From Mucilaginibacter galii (lineage in GTDB: Bacteria > Bacteroidota > Bacteroidia > Sphingobacteriales > Sphingobacteriaceae), in contig NZ_BMDO01000004.1 in assembly GCF_014635825.1 (NCBI RefSeq), forward strand, positions 248,001 through 312,000: a stretch of DNA of 64,000 nucleotides. Direction: 5' to 3'. Position 1 is the first letter of the stretch. Each line of letters opens with the position of its first letter. The translations under genes and the position numbers were made by a program. This document shows positions 7,729 to 16,742 of the stretch, piece after piece. Under the pieces are notes generated by a model. It saw only the letters and a program-made list of their open reading frames with translations. It was not told the DNA's origin and did not search any database.

Positions 7729-8214
7729 ATGAAACTTAAAATATCAAATCCGTTTTGGCAGGCCATAAGTTTAGGCACTATAGCCGGGCTGCGTTCAATG
7801 TCGGCGCCGGCCTTAACCAGTCATATATTAAGCCATCACCAATCAAAGGGCTTGAGCCATACGCCGCTCAGCTTTATGCAAAATGACAAAGCTGCACTGG
7901 CATTTAAACTTATGGCCTTGGCCGAATTTGCAGGCGACAAACTACCTTCTACACCTAACCGTATTGCTTTCCCGGCAATAACTACGCGCTTTTTATCGGG
8001 CGCGTTGGCTGGTGCCAGCATCTACAAAGCCAAGGGGCATAAGGCATATATAGGTGCGATATTGGGCGGAAGCGCAGCTATACTATCTACTTTCGGCAGC
8101 TTTTACTTGCGTAAGGCTACCGTTAAAGGCACTAAAATTTTTGATCCTATTATTGGTGGCATTGAAGATGCACTGGTAGTAGGTGCCGGTGCCGGTTTGG
8201 CTAAAGCAGCTTAG
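7729..8214 (+). CDS. DUF4126-type membrane protein
   Basis: A 161-residue, Ala/Gly-rich integral membrane protein. The N-terminal segment AISLGTIAGLRSMSAPALTS contains the GLRS(M) motif that I associate with DUF4126 proteins. The segments TRFLSGALAGASIYKA, YIGAILGGSAAILSTFGSFY and the glycine-rich end GGIEDALVVGAGAGLAKAA complete the family pattern. These proteins have no known biochemical role. The last 14 bases overlap the end of the convergent mscS gene, so no terminator separates them. The start at 7729 fits the family N-terminus. Confidence 0.8.
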   Translation: MKLKISNPFWQAISLGTIAGLRSMSAPALTSHILSHHQSKGLSHTPLSFMQNDKAALAFKLMALAEFAGDKLPSTPNRIAFPAITTRFLSGALAGASIYKAKGHKAYIGAILGGSAAILSTFGSFYLRKATVKGTKIFDPIIGGIEDALVVGAGAGLAKAA

Positions 8215-9331
8215 GGTCAACATCCCGGATGGCCTGCGGAAACTTGTCTTTCAAATCTGTCCGCAGTTTAGGCAGGCTGTCCGGGTAATTTTGCTGAATA
8301 AAGCTGATCATGTTCTCGCGTATATAGCAGCGCAGATCAAATGCATCAGACGAATTTCGGGAACTCACCAGCATCCTTATCTCAATGGTATGCTCTTTGG
8401 CATCTGTCAATTGTAATACGCTTACCCTGTTGTCCCACAGCGGTGATAACGCCAGCACACGGTTAAACTCCACGCGCAAAGGCTCGAGGGGAATGGTATA
8501 ATCCATATAAATGAATACGGTACCAATAATATCGGCCGATATTCTCGTCCAGTTTTGAAAAGGCTTTTGAATAAAATAGTTGATAGGCAAAATTAGCCTG
8601 CGCTGATCCCAAATGCGCAGTACCACGTAGGTAAGCGTAATGTCTTCCACGCGACCCCATTCGTTTTCTACCACTAACACGTCGTCTATCCTGATGGGTT
8701 GTGTAAACGCCAGCTGCATACCTGCCAACAGGTTGCCTAAAGAATTTTGAGCCGCAAAACCAATAATAATTCCACCTATACCCACACCGGTAAGCAAACC
8801 TGTACCCAACCTTCTGAAGCTTTCAAAACTAAGGAGTATGAGCGCTATAGTTACGCATACGATAATGGCTACCACCAGCTTACGCACAAAGCGTAATTGC
8901 GTGCGTATTTTACGTTCTTTTAAGTTGTCTGCTTTATTAAGATCGTAAATATGATACACGTAATCTTCCAGTACGTTAATTGCCCTAATGAGCAAACTGG
9001 CAAATGAAACAATAAGCAGGATGCTGATAATGCGGTCTACCAAGTTGATGTATGCCACATTCATCCGCATAAGCGGGATGGACAGCTTTAGAATAAGCAG
9101 CGGAATAAAATAAGTAATAGGTACGCTGAGGTAAGTGATAATAGAGCGAAAGAACGAATAGTCCGTCTCTTCCTTTTTTGCATACCGCTTGAGCAGGGCA
9201 GAGGTAATAGTTTTTAAGATAAGGCCTATGATAATGGCGCTAACCGCAATAATAATATTCCAAACGAAAGGCGGAAGGCTATGCGATAGTTCTACTAAAC
9301 CCGGTGGCAAGTCATCTTGTGTTTTTATCAT
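8201..9331 (-). CDS. Mechanosensitive ion channel, MscS family
   Basis: A 376-residue protein with an N-terminal set of membrane helices (FVWNIIIAVSAIIIGLILKT; SIITYLSVPITYFIPLLILK; IISILLIVSFASLLIRAINV; LVVAIIVCVTIALILLSFES). The pore-lining TM3 and MscS core follow: TGVGIGGIIIGFAAQNSLGN, then LLAGMQLAFTQPIRIDDVLVV and EWGRVEDITLTYVVLRIWDQ. In this family TM3 forms the pore and the following beta-domain forms the cytoplasmic cage. It opens under membrane tension to release solutes during osmotic downshock. The C-terminus (residues about 270-376) is the alpha/beta domain. Its end overlaps the convergent DUF4126 gene by 14 bases. Confidence 0.92.
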   Translation of the reverse strand: MIKTQDDLPPGLVELSHSLPPFVWNIIIAVSAIIIGLILKTITSALLKRYAKKEETDYSFFRSIITYLSVPITYFIPLLILKLSIPLMRMNVAYINLVDRIISILLIVSFASLLIRAINVLEDYVYHIYDLNKADNLKERKIRTQLRFVRKLVVAIIVCVTIALILLSFESFRRLGTGLLTGVGIGGIIIGFAAQNSLGNLLAGMQLAFTQPIRIDDVLVVENEWGRVEDITLTYVVLRIWDQRRLILPINYFIQKPFQNWTRISADIIGTVFIYMDYTIPLEPLRVEFNRVLALSPLWDNRVSVLQLTDAKEHTIEIRMLVSSRNSSDAFDLRCYIRENMISFIQQNYPDSLPKLRTDLKDKFPQAIRDVDPKLL

Positions 9332-9606
9332 AGTTTTAGGGTGAATTTACTAAAGTAATTAAGCCCATTAATTGTTTGAAATTGGCTCACAATTACCTGT
9401 GCGTATTACAATAGATTAACGATTTGAAAGTTAATAATTAAATAATAACCAGTTATTTGTTCCGGTTCAAGCAGTTATACCAATGCTGTACTGTTGTCAT
9501 CCGTAACCTGCAAAGACAAATAATTGAAAATGATAATATGTTGTACGCTATAAATGCGTTTAAAATACTTCTTTAAAGTAGAGGTGATTGTTTTAGAGTG
9601 ATTGAG
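9332..9606. other. AT-rich intergenic region, possible short transcript
   Basis: No ordinary gene is present. The region ends in a strong rightward terminator (9607-9642) although the nearest rightward gene ends at 8214 and mscS is leftward. This implies a separate short rightward transcript starting somewhere between 9350 and 9550. A 15-codon reading frame (9554-9601) ends six bases before the terminator stem. I found no convincing promoter or RNA fold. Confidence 0.35.
9554..9601 (+). CDS. Possible 15-residue microprotein or leader peptide
   Basis: The frame reads MRLKYFFKVEVIVLE and stops at 9599-9601, six bases before the stem of the terminator at 9607. A positively charged start followed by a hydrophobic run could be a membrane microprotein. 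Such a short frame can easily arise by chance. The only support is its placement directly in front of an otherwise unexplained terminator. Confidence 0.2.
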   Translation: MRLKYFFKVEVIVLE

Positions 9607-9642
9607 GCAGGCCAGGGATACTTTTCCTGGCCTGCTTTTTTG
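9607..9642 (+). terminator. Rightward intrinsic terminator with no upstream gene
   Basis: The stem GCAGGCCAGG pairs perfectly with CCTGGCCTGC around a 9-base loop and is followed by T6. It is asymmetric (no A-run on the left), so it works on the plus strand, where no conventional gene precedes it within 1.3 kb. Confidence 0.85.
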
Positions 9643-9720
9643 TTGGTACTAAAGCCATTAACAATGTATAGCAACTTCTATTGTTAGTGATATCAATACT
9701 ATAATCCTAATTCGCCCACT

Positions 9721-9840
9721 GTCAGTCTGAGCTTTTCGAAGACCTGTACGCCTTGCAAGTCTTCGAAACGGAAAGCTTTACAGTCTACGCTTGTCGAAGA
9801 CTTGTACGCCTTGCTAAGTATTCGACAAGCTCAGACTGAC
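9721..9840. repeat. REP-like palindromes, family A, tandem pair
   Basis: Two family-A units sit head to tail. The first (9721-9780) is degenerate in its right half (GTCTTCGAAACGGAAAGC). The second (9781-9840) has arms CTTGTCGAAGACTT and AAGTATTCGACAAGC, almost identical to copy 1 at 299-356. A doublet of this kind resembles the paired arrangement seen in bacterial BIME/REPIN elements. Confidence 0.75.
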
Positions 9841-9895
9841 AATTCAAACGTTTGTTGTGAGATTATTAGCCCAACAAAACGTCAAGAACCTCCAT

Positions 9896-9930
9896 AAAAA
9901 AGCCCTGATAGCAAAACTATCAGGGCTTTG
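9896..9930 (-). terminator. Intrinsic terminator after the leftward NDH-2 gene
   Basis: The stem AAAGCCCTGATAG pairs with CTATCAGGGCTTT around a five-base loop (CAAAA), with an A6 run on the left that becomes a T-run in the leftward transcript. It lies 16 bases past the stop at 9946. Confidence 0.85.
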
Positions 9931-9945
9931 TATATTCAATACCGA

Positions 9946-11277
9946 TCAATCAGTCTTTGGCAATTGCACCGCTGCAGCTGCTTGTGGCGAAGCCTCGCGC
10001 ACGTACCGTCTGATGATTAACCTGGTGCCACCGTTATACGTTACGTAGCTACCCAGCCATGCAATAAAGGTAATTACCTTATTTTTAAAACCGAGTAGCG
10101 ATATAAGGTGGACAAACATCCAGATACACCAGGCAATAAAACCGCCCAGTTTAATCTTTCCTAAATCGGCTACGGCTTTGTTACGGCCAATGGTAGCCAT
10201 CGATCCCAAATCGTTGTATTTGAATGGTTCGGTTGGCTTGCCTTCTACAAGGTTTACAATGTTTTTTGCTAACTGCTTGCCTTGCTGTATAGCTACCTGG
10301 GCTACACCCGGGTGACCGTTAGGCGTATCGGCAGTAATAGTAGCACCTACGTCGCCAATGGCAAATACATTCTTGGTACCCGCTACACGGCTAATCTCGT
10401 CTGTCTTAATACGGTTACCACGTACCAGTATATCTTTCGAAATACCGTTTGGAACAACGCCCATTACCCCGGCAGACCATACTACGTTCTTGGTACGGAT
10501 CACACGGCCGTCTTCAAACTTAAGTTCAGTTCCATCATAACTTTCTACCTTAACACCCAGCATCAGGTTTACACCCATTTTTTCCAGGTAGCCCTGTGCT
10601 TTTTTAGAAGCCTCTTCAGACATTGGCCCTAAAACTTTGGGAAGAAAATCTACCAGGTAAACCTGCATTTCTTCTTTATTAAGTTCAGGGTAGTCTTTAG
10701 ACAGTACGTGATTTTTCAACTCGGCAAACGAACCGGCCAATTCTACACCGGTAGGGCCTGCACCCACCATCACAAAGTTAAGGTAAGGTTCGCGTTCTTC
10801 GGGTGTGGTGGCAATTACGGCCTGCTCCAGGTTTTGCAAAAACATATAGCGCAGGTTTAATGCCTCCGGAATAGTTTTCATTGGCATGGCATTATGCTCA
10901 ATGTCTTTATTGCCAAAAAAGTTGGTGGTTGAGCCGGTAGCCATTACCAGGTAATCATAAGCAATTTCGCCAATGGTAGTTTCCAGGTAATTGTTCTCAA
11001 GATTAACACCGGTAACCTCGGCTACGCGGAAGCGAAGGTTTTTTTGGCCTTCAAAATTTTTCCTTAATGAGAAAGCTATGGCTTCACACTCCAAACTACC
11101 GGTAGCAACCTGGTATAGCAGCGGAGGGAAAGAGTGGTAGTTATGTTTATCGAGCAGTAATATTTCTACCGGTTGTTTAGCCAGGTGTTTAGCCAGTTCA
11201 ATACCGCCAAACCCGCCGCCTACAATAACTACCAGTGGAAATTTTGTGTTTTGTTTTGCATCCATATTATTTTTCAC
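9946..11277 (-). CDS. Type II NADH dehydrogenase (NDH-2), paralogue 1
   Basis: A 443-residue FAD-dependent NADH:quinone oxidoreductase that feeds electrons to the quinone pool without pumping protons. The FAD-binding Rossmann motif VVIVGGGFGGIELAKHLAKQ is near residue 15, the NADH-binding motif FVMVGAGPTGVELAGSFAEL near 168, and the second FAD contact NVFAIGDVGATI near 305. The C-terminal hydrophobic part (LGGFIAWCIWMFVHLISLLG) is the membrane-association region typical of NDH-2. A close paralogue lies at 16743-18053 on the other strand. It may start at the first ATG (11277) or at a second ATG five codons on. It follows the secDF terminator, so it has its own promoter. Confidence 0.92.
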   Translation of the reverse strand: MKNNMDAKQNTKFPLVVIVGGGFGGIELAKHLAKQPVEILLLDKHNYHSFPPLLYQVATGSLECEAIAFSLRKNFEGQKNLRFRVAEVTGVNLENNYLETTIGEIAYDYLVMATGSTTNFFGNKDIEHNAMPMKTIPEALNLRYMFLQNLEQAVIATTPEEREPYLNFVMVGAGPTGVELAGSFAELKNHVLSKDYPELNKEEMQVYLVDFLPKVLGPMSEEASKKAQGYLEKMGVNLMLGVKVESYDGTELKFEDGRVIRTKNVVWSAGVMGVVPNGISKDILVRGNRIKTDEISRVAGTKNVFAIGDVGATITADTPNGHPGVAQVAIQQGKQLAKNIVNLVEGKPTEPFKYNDLGSMATIGRNKAVADLGKIKLGGFIAWCIWMFVHLISLLGFKNKVITFIAWLGSYVTYNGGTRLIIRRYVREASPQAAAAVQLPKTD

Positions 11278-11311
11278 AGTTGTTGTGTAAGGTTGATGTC
11301 TTTTTGTATAA

Positions 11312-11346
11312 CAAAAAAGGCTTCAAATGTTCTTTGAAGCCTTTTA
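11312..11346 (-). terminator. Intrinsic terminator after secDF
   Basis: The stem AAGGCTTCAAA pairs with TTTGAAGCCTT around a four-base loop, with A6 on the left forming the T-run in leftward RNA. It sits 20 bases beyond the secDF stop and just upstream of the NDH-2 start. Confidence 0.85.
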
Positions 11347-11365
11347 ATAAATTATAAGTTAATTC

Positions 11366-14350
11366 TTATGAATTGAGCTTCTTTCCACCAAAATCGAGCA
11401 TAATCGGGGTTGCTACACAAATAGAGGAGTAAGTACCAAATACTACACCTACTAACAATGCGAACGAGAATCCGCGGATAACATCTCCACCGAATATGAA
11501 TAGAACGATGAGCACAAAGATAACAGTTAAAGCGGTAATAATGGTACGGCTTAGCGTACTATTAATTGCTTGATTAACTACCACCGATGGATCATCGGTT
11601 TTGGCATGGTGTAAACCTAAGAACTCACGGATACGGTCAAACACTACCACGGTATCGTTAATAGAATAACCAATAACTGTTAGGATAGCTGCAATGAACG
11701 CCTGGTCAATCTCCAGTGCAAAAGGTAAGATACCTCTGAACAAAGAGAAGAACGACAATACCAGCAAGGCATCGTGTGCGGTTGCCACCATGGCACCCAA
11801 GCTAAACTGCCATCTGCGGAAACGGATCAGGATGTAAGCAGAGATGACCAGGATAGCGATGATAACCGTCCAAACAGCCGAACTCTTAATATCATTGGCA
11901 ATGGTAGGACCTACTTTTTGCGAACTTAATATGGTGAATTTAGGAGACACCTTGCTTAAGCCTGTGCGTAAGGTGCTTTCTACCTTATTGTCGCCGCTTG
12001 TAGTGTTGTCTTCAATTAAATAATTGGTAGTGATACGTACTTGTTTATCGCCACCGAAAGATTTTACTTCGGTACCACCGGTTAAGCTTTGGTCAATGGC
12101 ATCACGTACAGTTTCGGTAGAGGTGCTTTGATCAAAACGAACGATGTAGCTACGTCCGCCCTGAAAATCAACACCGTAATCGAAACCGCGGGTTACCATA
12201 GATACGATACCGGCCAGGATGAAAATACCCGAGAAAGCATAGAATTTAAAACGGTTTTTCACGAAGCCGTAGTTAGAACCTTTGAACAGGTTTGAGCTCC
12301 AGGCGTTTGAGAACTTGATATCCATGTTCTTGTCCAACATCCATTCAAAAATTACGCGGGTGATTAATAATGAGCAGAACAATGAAGTTACGATACCGAT
12401 CATTAACGTGGTAGCGAAACCCTGGATAGGACCTGAACCGAAGATGAACAGGATTAAACCGGTTAAGAAACTACTGATCTGCGAATCGAGGATAGAAGAT
12501 AAGGCATGTTTGTAACCATCGGCAATGGCAATACGTTTTGATTTGCCCAGTGCTAATTCTTCACGTACACGCTCATAAATTAATACGTTGGCATCTACCG
12601 ATATACCCAGGATCAATACGATACCTGCGATACCCGGCAACGTTAACACCGCACCTAAGCTGGTTAACACACCCATCAGGAAGAAGATATTTACGAATAC
12701 GGCAACATCGGCTACAGTACCGGCACTGTTGTAGTAAACTATCATGAACAATAGCACGATAGCCAAACCAACACCGCAAGAAATTAAACCATCGTTAATG
12801 GCTTCCTGACCTAATGACGGACCTACTATATCTTCAGACACGATGCGTGCCGGAGCAGGTAAACGACCGGCTTTTAATACGTTGGCTAAATCTTTGGTTT
12901 CATCTTGTGTAAAGGTACCGCTTATTGAAGAACGGCCACCGGCAATTTCATTGCTTACGTTAGGGGCAGATACTACGTTATCGTCCAATACAATGGCAAT
13001 GGCGCGGTTGTCGCTTTGGTCGGCAGGGTTACCCGCAGCTTCGGCTGTAACTTTTCTCCAGGTTTTAGCACCATCGGAGTTCATTTCCATAGTTACCTCG
13101 TAGCCACCATTGGTTTGATCCATGTCGCTGCGGGCATCTGTGATAGCTTCACCGCTTAAAGCCGGGCCGTTTTCGGCACCAGAAAGTTTAATGGCAAATA
13201 ACTGTAATACTTTAGTATTATTGTTTGGCTTGGCGCTCCAAAGCAAACGCATGTTTTTAGGGATAACCGCTTGTACGTCGTCGCTTTTTAATAATGAGTT
13301 TACCTTAGCAGTATCTTTAACTTCGGCGTATCCTACAGCAGGACCAGGGATTAACTGCGCTTGTCCGTTAGCACCTTGGCCAATAGCCGGACGCAGTACC
13401 GCAAATAAAGGGTTGGTTTCGGCCAGTTGATTTTTGTTTTTTAACGCAGCAGCCGAAGTGTCTTTAGCTGCATTTTGCTTAACCTTACTTAATAAGCTAC
13501 CGCCTTTTTTAGCAGTATCGGTAGCTGCAGCAGGCGTAGTAGCCGGTGCATCGGTAGTATCTTTTTTACCGGTAGTTTTGTTTTTAGCAGCAATAATGCC
13601 GTTAATATTACCTAATAACTGGTAAACTTCGCTATTATCATAAGTTGCATAGAACTCCAGCTTGGCCGAACCTTGCAATAACTTACGAACACGGTCTTTA
13701 CTTGATTCAGATACACCCGGTAACTCAATTAAAATACGGTTACCAGCTTGTTGCTGAATGTTAGGTGCAGTTACACCAAACTTATCAATACGGTTACGCA
13801 GAATGTTGAATGATTGATCTACCGCAGTTTTAGACTGATCGCGCAGGTATTTCTCAACATCACCGTTGCTGGCGTCAAATTTCAGGCTGGCTTGGTTTGA
13901 TTGTGTAGAGAAGATAGGAGCAAGTTTACCGCTAGGGCTTATCTTTTTATACTCGCGCATAAAAATGTCGATGTAGTCTTCAGGACTTGTTTTCGACGCT
14001 ACATCGGCATTGTGTAAAGCCTGGTTAAAGGTTACATCGGTGCTGTTGTTAGCCAGTGTGCGGATAAGCTCGCTTAACGAGATCTGCATGGTAACGTTCA
14101 TACCGCCTTTCAAATCCAGACCTAAGGCCAGTTCGCGGTCTTTACAGTATTGGTAACTGTGTTTAAATAACGGATAAACCGGTTGTGCAGAAATAGAATC
14201 AAGATATGCTTTTTCTTTTTCAGTACTACCTTTGGCGTAGGCCCTTGCATCATCTTCAACTGATTTGGTAACCCAAGTAAACGATAGTTGATATAAGCAA
14301 ACTATCGCCAACACTACGGCTAAAAATTTAATAACCCCTTTACCTTGCAT
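11366..14350 (-). CDS. secDF: Protein translocase subunit SecDF (fused)
   Basis: A 994-residue fusion of SecD and SecF, which use the proton gradient to pull exported proteins out of the SecYEG channel. SecD starts with a TM helix and the segment LALGLDLKGGMNVTMQIS. The P1 head contains NILRNRIDKFGVTAPNIQQQ and RILIELPGVSE, and the TM bundle begins near residue 520 (GLISCGVGLAIVLLFMIVYY). The membrane motif ILGISVDANVLIYERVREEL is clear. SecF follows with RGFDYGVDFQGGRSYIVRF, then GYSINDTVVVFDRIRE. An Ala/Thr/Lys-rich low-complexity insert (about residues 250-310) interrupts the periplasmic part of SecD. Fusion of the two subunits is usual in Bacteroidota. Confidence 0.96.
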   Translation of the reverse strand: MQGKGVIKFLAVVLAIVCLYQLSFTWVTKSVEDDARAYAKGSTEKEKAYLDSISAQPVYPLFKHSYQYCKDRELALGLDLKGGMNVTMQISLSELIRTLANNSTDVTFNQALHNADVASKTSPEDYIDIFMREYKKISPSGKLAPIFSTQSNQASLKFDASNGDVEKYLRDQSKTAVDQSFNILRNRIDKFGVTAPNIQQQAGNRILIELPGVSESSKDRVRKLLQGSAKLEFYATYDNSEVYQLLGNINGIIAAKNKTTGKKDTTDAPATTPAAATDTAKKGGSLLSKVKQNAAKDTSAAALKNKNQLAETNPLFAVLRPAIGQGANGQAQLIPGPAVGYAEVKDTAKVNSLLKSDDVQAVIPKNMRLLWSAKPNNNTKVLQLFAIKLSGAENGPALSGEAITDARSDMDQTNGGYEVTMEMNSDGAKTWRKVTAEAAGNPADQSDNRAIAIVLDDNVVSAPNVSNEIAGGRSSISGTFTQDETKDLANVLKAGRLPAPARIVSEDIVGPSLGQEAINDGLISCGVGLAIVLLFMIVYYNSAGTVADVAVFVNIFFLMGVLTSLGAVLTLPGIAGIVLILGISVDANVLIYERVREELALGKSKRIAIADGYKHALSSILDSQISSFLTGLILFIFGSGPIQGFATTLMIGIVTSLFCSLLITRVIFEWMLDKNMDIKFSNAWSSNLFKGSNYGFVKNRFKFYAFSGIFILAGIVSMVTRGFDYGVDFQGGRSYIVRFDQSTSTETVRDAIDQSLTGGTEVKSFGGDKQVRITTNYLIEDNTTSGDNKVESTLRTGLSKVSPKFTILSSQKVGPTIANDIKSSAVWTVIIAILVISAYILIRFRRWQFSLGAMVATAHDALLVLSFFSLFRGILPFALEIDQAFIAAILTVIGYSINDTVVVFDRIREFLGLHHAKTDDPSVVVNQAINSTLSRTIITALTVIFVLIVLFIFGGDVIRGFSFALLVGVVFGTYSSICVATPIMLDFGGKKLNS

Positions 14351-14462
14351 GGTGTAATCTATGTGTAAAATTAATTTATAAGCTTTTTAAATTAAGACGG
14401 CAAATCTAATAAAATTTCGTAAGCGTAGCACCTTAATTAAAACAAAATAAACGCGCGATATG

Positions 14463-14945
14463 TTAGCGGCTTTTTAAGGTGATAAATGAGAAAGGAAACG
14501 CATGTTTTTCATCAGTTTGATGGTCCTCGCGGTCGAGTTCCTGCCATTGGTTTTTATCAATTTCGGGGAAGAAGGTATCGGCTTCAAAGTCCTGATGCAC
14601 AATGGTTAAATAGATGAAATTGGTTATCGGCATAGCCTGCCGATAGATTTCTGCACCACCTACAATATCCACCTCGGCTTCGCCTTTGGCTAGTTCCAAT
14701 GCAGCGTTTAATGAGTTAACCACTTCGCAACCTTCTATTTGAATGTTTTGCCGGGTAACCACAATATTACGACGGTTAGGCAGTGGTTTGCCCACCGAAT
14801 CGAACGTTTTACGGCCCATGATAACGGTGTGGCCGGTGGTTAATTGTTTAAAATGCTTAAGATCTTTAGGCAGGTGCCAAAGCAGTTTATTGTTTTTGCC
14901 GATGGCGTTATTAGCAGCAATGGCTACTACGATGTTAATGTTCAT
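14463..14945 (-). CDS. folA: Dihydrofolate reductase
   Basis: A 160-residue enzyme that reduces dihydrofolate to tetrahydrofolate with NADPH. It carries VVAIAANNAIGKNNKLLWHL followed by PKDLKHFKQLT, in which Asp28 corresponds to the catalytic acid of E. coli DHFR. The cofactor segments HTVIMGRKTFDSVGKPLPNR and EVDIVGGAEIYRQAMP are also visible. The length is normal. It starts 12 bases after the thyA stop, so the two form a thyA-folA operon. That makes sense because thymidylate synthase consumes methylene-tetrahydrofolate and DHFR regenerates tetrahydrofolate from its product. Confidence 0.96.
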   Translation of the reverse strand: MNINIVVAIAANNAIGKNNKLLWHLPKDLKHFKQLTTGHTVIMGRKTFDSVGKPLPNRRNIVVTRQNIQIEGCEVVNSLNAALELAKGEAEVDIVGGAEIYRQAMPITNFIYLTIVHQDFEADTFFPEIDKNQWQELDREDHQTDEKHAFPFSFITLKSR

Positions 14946-14957
14946 TATCTTTCTGTG

Positions 14958-15779
14958 TTACACTGCTACAGCCCCTTTGATATGCGGCCATGGATCGTAG
15001 TTTTCCAGCGTAAAATCTTCAAATTTAAAACCGAAAATATCTTTCACCTCAGGATTGATCTTCATAGTAGGCAAGGGGCGGGGCTCGCGGCTTAGCTGTA
15101 AGTTAACCTGCTCTATATGGTTATTATAAATATGCGCATCGCCAAACGTGTGGATAAAATCTCCGCAATCTAAATCGCATACCTGTGCCATCATCATGGT
15201 AAGCAGTGCGTAAGAGGCTATGTTGAATGGTACACCTAAAAATATATCGGCACTGCGCTGGTAAAGTTGACAGGAAAGTTTCCCTTTCAACTCCCCCTTT
15301 ACAGGGTCAGCAGGCTCCACATAAAATTGGAACAAGCTGTGGCAAGGAGGCAAAGCCATTTGCTCTACATCAGCCACGTTCCATGCCGATACCATGATAC
15401 GGCGGGAGTCGGGATTGGTCTTCAATTGTTTAACCACCTGGGTTATCTGGTCAATTTGACCGCCATCCGGCTTTGGCCAGCAGCGCCATTGGTAACCGTA
15501 AACAGGGCCAAGGTTGCCTTCTGCATCGGCCCATTCGTCCCAAATGCGTACGCCGTTATCCTTCAAATATTTGATATTGGTATCGCCGCTTAAAAACCAG
15601 ATCAATTCGTGTATAATAGATTTTAAATGTAGTTTTTTAGTAGTCACCAACGGAAAACCTTCCTGCAAATTAAAACGCATTTGGTAGCCAAACACACTGA
15701 TGGTTCCGGTACCGGTACGGTCGTGCTTTTGGGCGCCATGGTCGAGCACGTGGCGCATCAGGTCGTGGTATTGTTTCAT
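14958..15779 (-). CDS. thyA: Thymidylate synthase
   Basis: A 273-residue enzyme that methylates dUMP to dTMP with methylene-tetrahydrofolate. The nucleophilic cysteine lies in [14 protein letters not shown] at residue 146, the same number as in E. coli. Other signatures are [47 protein letters not shown] and [21 protein letters not shown] short extra segment ([12 protein letters not shown], about residues 155-166) makes it slightly longer than the 264-residue E. coli enzyme. It heads a two-gene operon with folA and is divergent from ispE. Confidence 0.97.
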   Translation of the reverse strand: MKQYHDLMRHVLDHGAQKHDRTGTGTISVFGYQMRFNLQEGFPLVTTKKLHLKSIIHELIWFLSGDTNIKYLKDNGVRIWDEWADAEGNLGPVYGYQWRCWPKPDGGQIDQITQVVKQLKTNPDSRRIMVSAWNVADVEQMALPPCHSLFQFYVEPADPVKGELKGKLSCQLYQRSADIFLGVPFNIASYALLTMMMAQVCDLDCGDFIHTFGDAHIYNNHIEQVNLQLSREPRPLPTMKINPEVKDIFGFKFEDFTLENYDPWPHIKGAVAV

Positions 15780-15860
15780 AATGCTTGCGGTTACAAATAA
15801 AATTAATCTATTTTGGCTTTCCTACTAATGTGTATAATTAGGCAGGTATATGATGCTTTT

Positions 15861-16664
15861 ATGATTGTTTTTCCCAACGCCAAGATCAACATAGGTTTAA
15901 ACATAACCCAGCGCCGGCCCGATGGCTACCACAACCTCGAAACCATTTTCTATCCGCTCATGATCAAAGATGCACTGGAGGCGGTTGAAAGCGATGTGTT
16001 GACCTTTCAATCATCAGGCATATCTATTCCGGGCGATGAGCAGCATAACCTTTGTTTAAAGGCCTACTATGCGCTCAAAAAAGATTTTGATCTGCCACCT
16101 TTAAGTATTCACTTGCATAAACACATCCCTATTGGTGCAGGGCTGGGAGGAGGATCGGCTGATGCGGCTTTTGTTATCAAGCTTATTAACCAGCAATTTA
16201 ACTTAGGATTGAGCGCTGATGCAATGATGGATTACGCCCGCCCGTTGGGTGCCGATTGCGCTTTTTTTATCAACAATAAAGCGGTTTATGCCTACGAAAA
16301 AGGCGACAGCTTTGAGGATATTGACTTAGATCTTTCCATATACAAACTGGTACTGGTAATGCCTCCGGCCCATGTATCTACCGCGCAGGCATACGGGGGC
16401 ATTAAACCAGCACCTGTGCAATCATCTCTTCAAGAGCTGGTTAAGAAGCCTGTAACCGAATGGAAGGCGACCATTAAAAACGATTTTGAAGATCATATCT
16501 TTAAAGCCTTTCCCATAATTCAAGAGGTCAAAGAAGAACTTTACCGGTCGGGCGCTTTGTACGCCAGCATGAGCGGGAGTGGGGCATCGGTGTTTGGGAT
16601 ATTTGAGAAGACACCTGACTTGGACAATTTAGCGCAGCATTTCCAGGTTTTTTACAACGTTTAG
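15861..16664 (+). CDS. ispE: 4-diphosphocytidyl-2-C-methyl-D-erythritol kinase
   Basis: A 267-residue GHMP kinase that phosphorylates CDP-methylerythritol in the non-mevalonate isoprenoid pathway. The N-terminus MIVFPNAKINIGLNITQRRP carries the conserved N-A-K-I-N motif. The phosphate-binding loop HIPIGAGLGGGSADAAFVI is near residue 95, and the C-terminal motif LYASMSGSGASVFGIFE is near 240. The ATG at 15861 is chosen because the family begins right there. An in-frame TTG at 15813 would add 16 residues of unconserved sequence inside the presumed promoter region. Confidence 0.94.
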   Translation: MIVFPNAKINIGLNITQRRPDGYHNLETIFYPLMIKDALEAVESDVLTFQSSGISIPGDEQHNLCLKAYYALKKDFDLPPLSIHLHKHIPIGAGLGGGSADAAFVIKLINQQFNLGLSADAMMDYARPLGADCAFFINNKAVYAYEKGDSFEDIDLDLSIYKLVLVMPPAHVSTAQAYGGIKPAPVQSSLQELVKKPVTEWKATIKNDFEDHIFKAFPIIQEVKEELYRSGALYASMSGSGASVFGIFEKTPDLDNLAQHFQVFYNV

Positions 16665-16742
16665 TTCAATGCTCACAAACTTGCTTCAAAACATATAGTA
16701 TATATAGCGGTTCTATATAGAAATTCCCAAAAATAAGGATAG

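Noticed and set aside
9440..9500. A tRNA-like GGTTCAA segment
   Set aside because: There is no acceptor stem, anticodon arm or CCA-compatible end around it.
15813..15860. An upstream TTG start for ispE
   Set aside because: The family begins with the MIVFPNAKIN-like motif at 15861, so the extra 16 residues are not expected.
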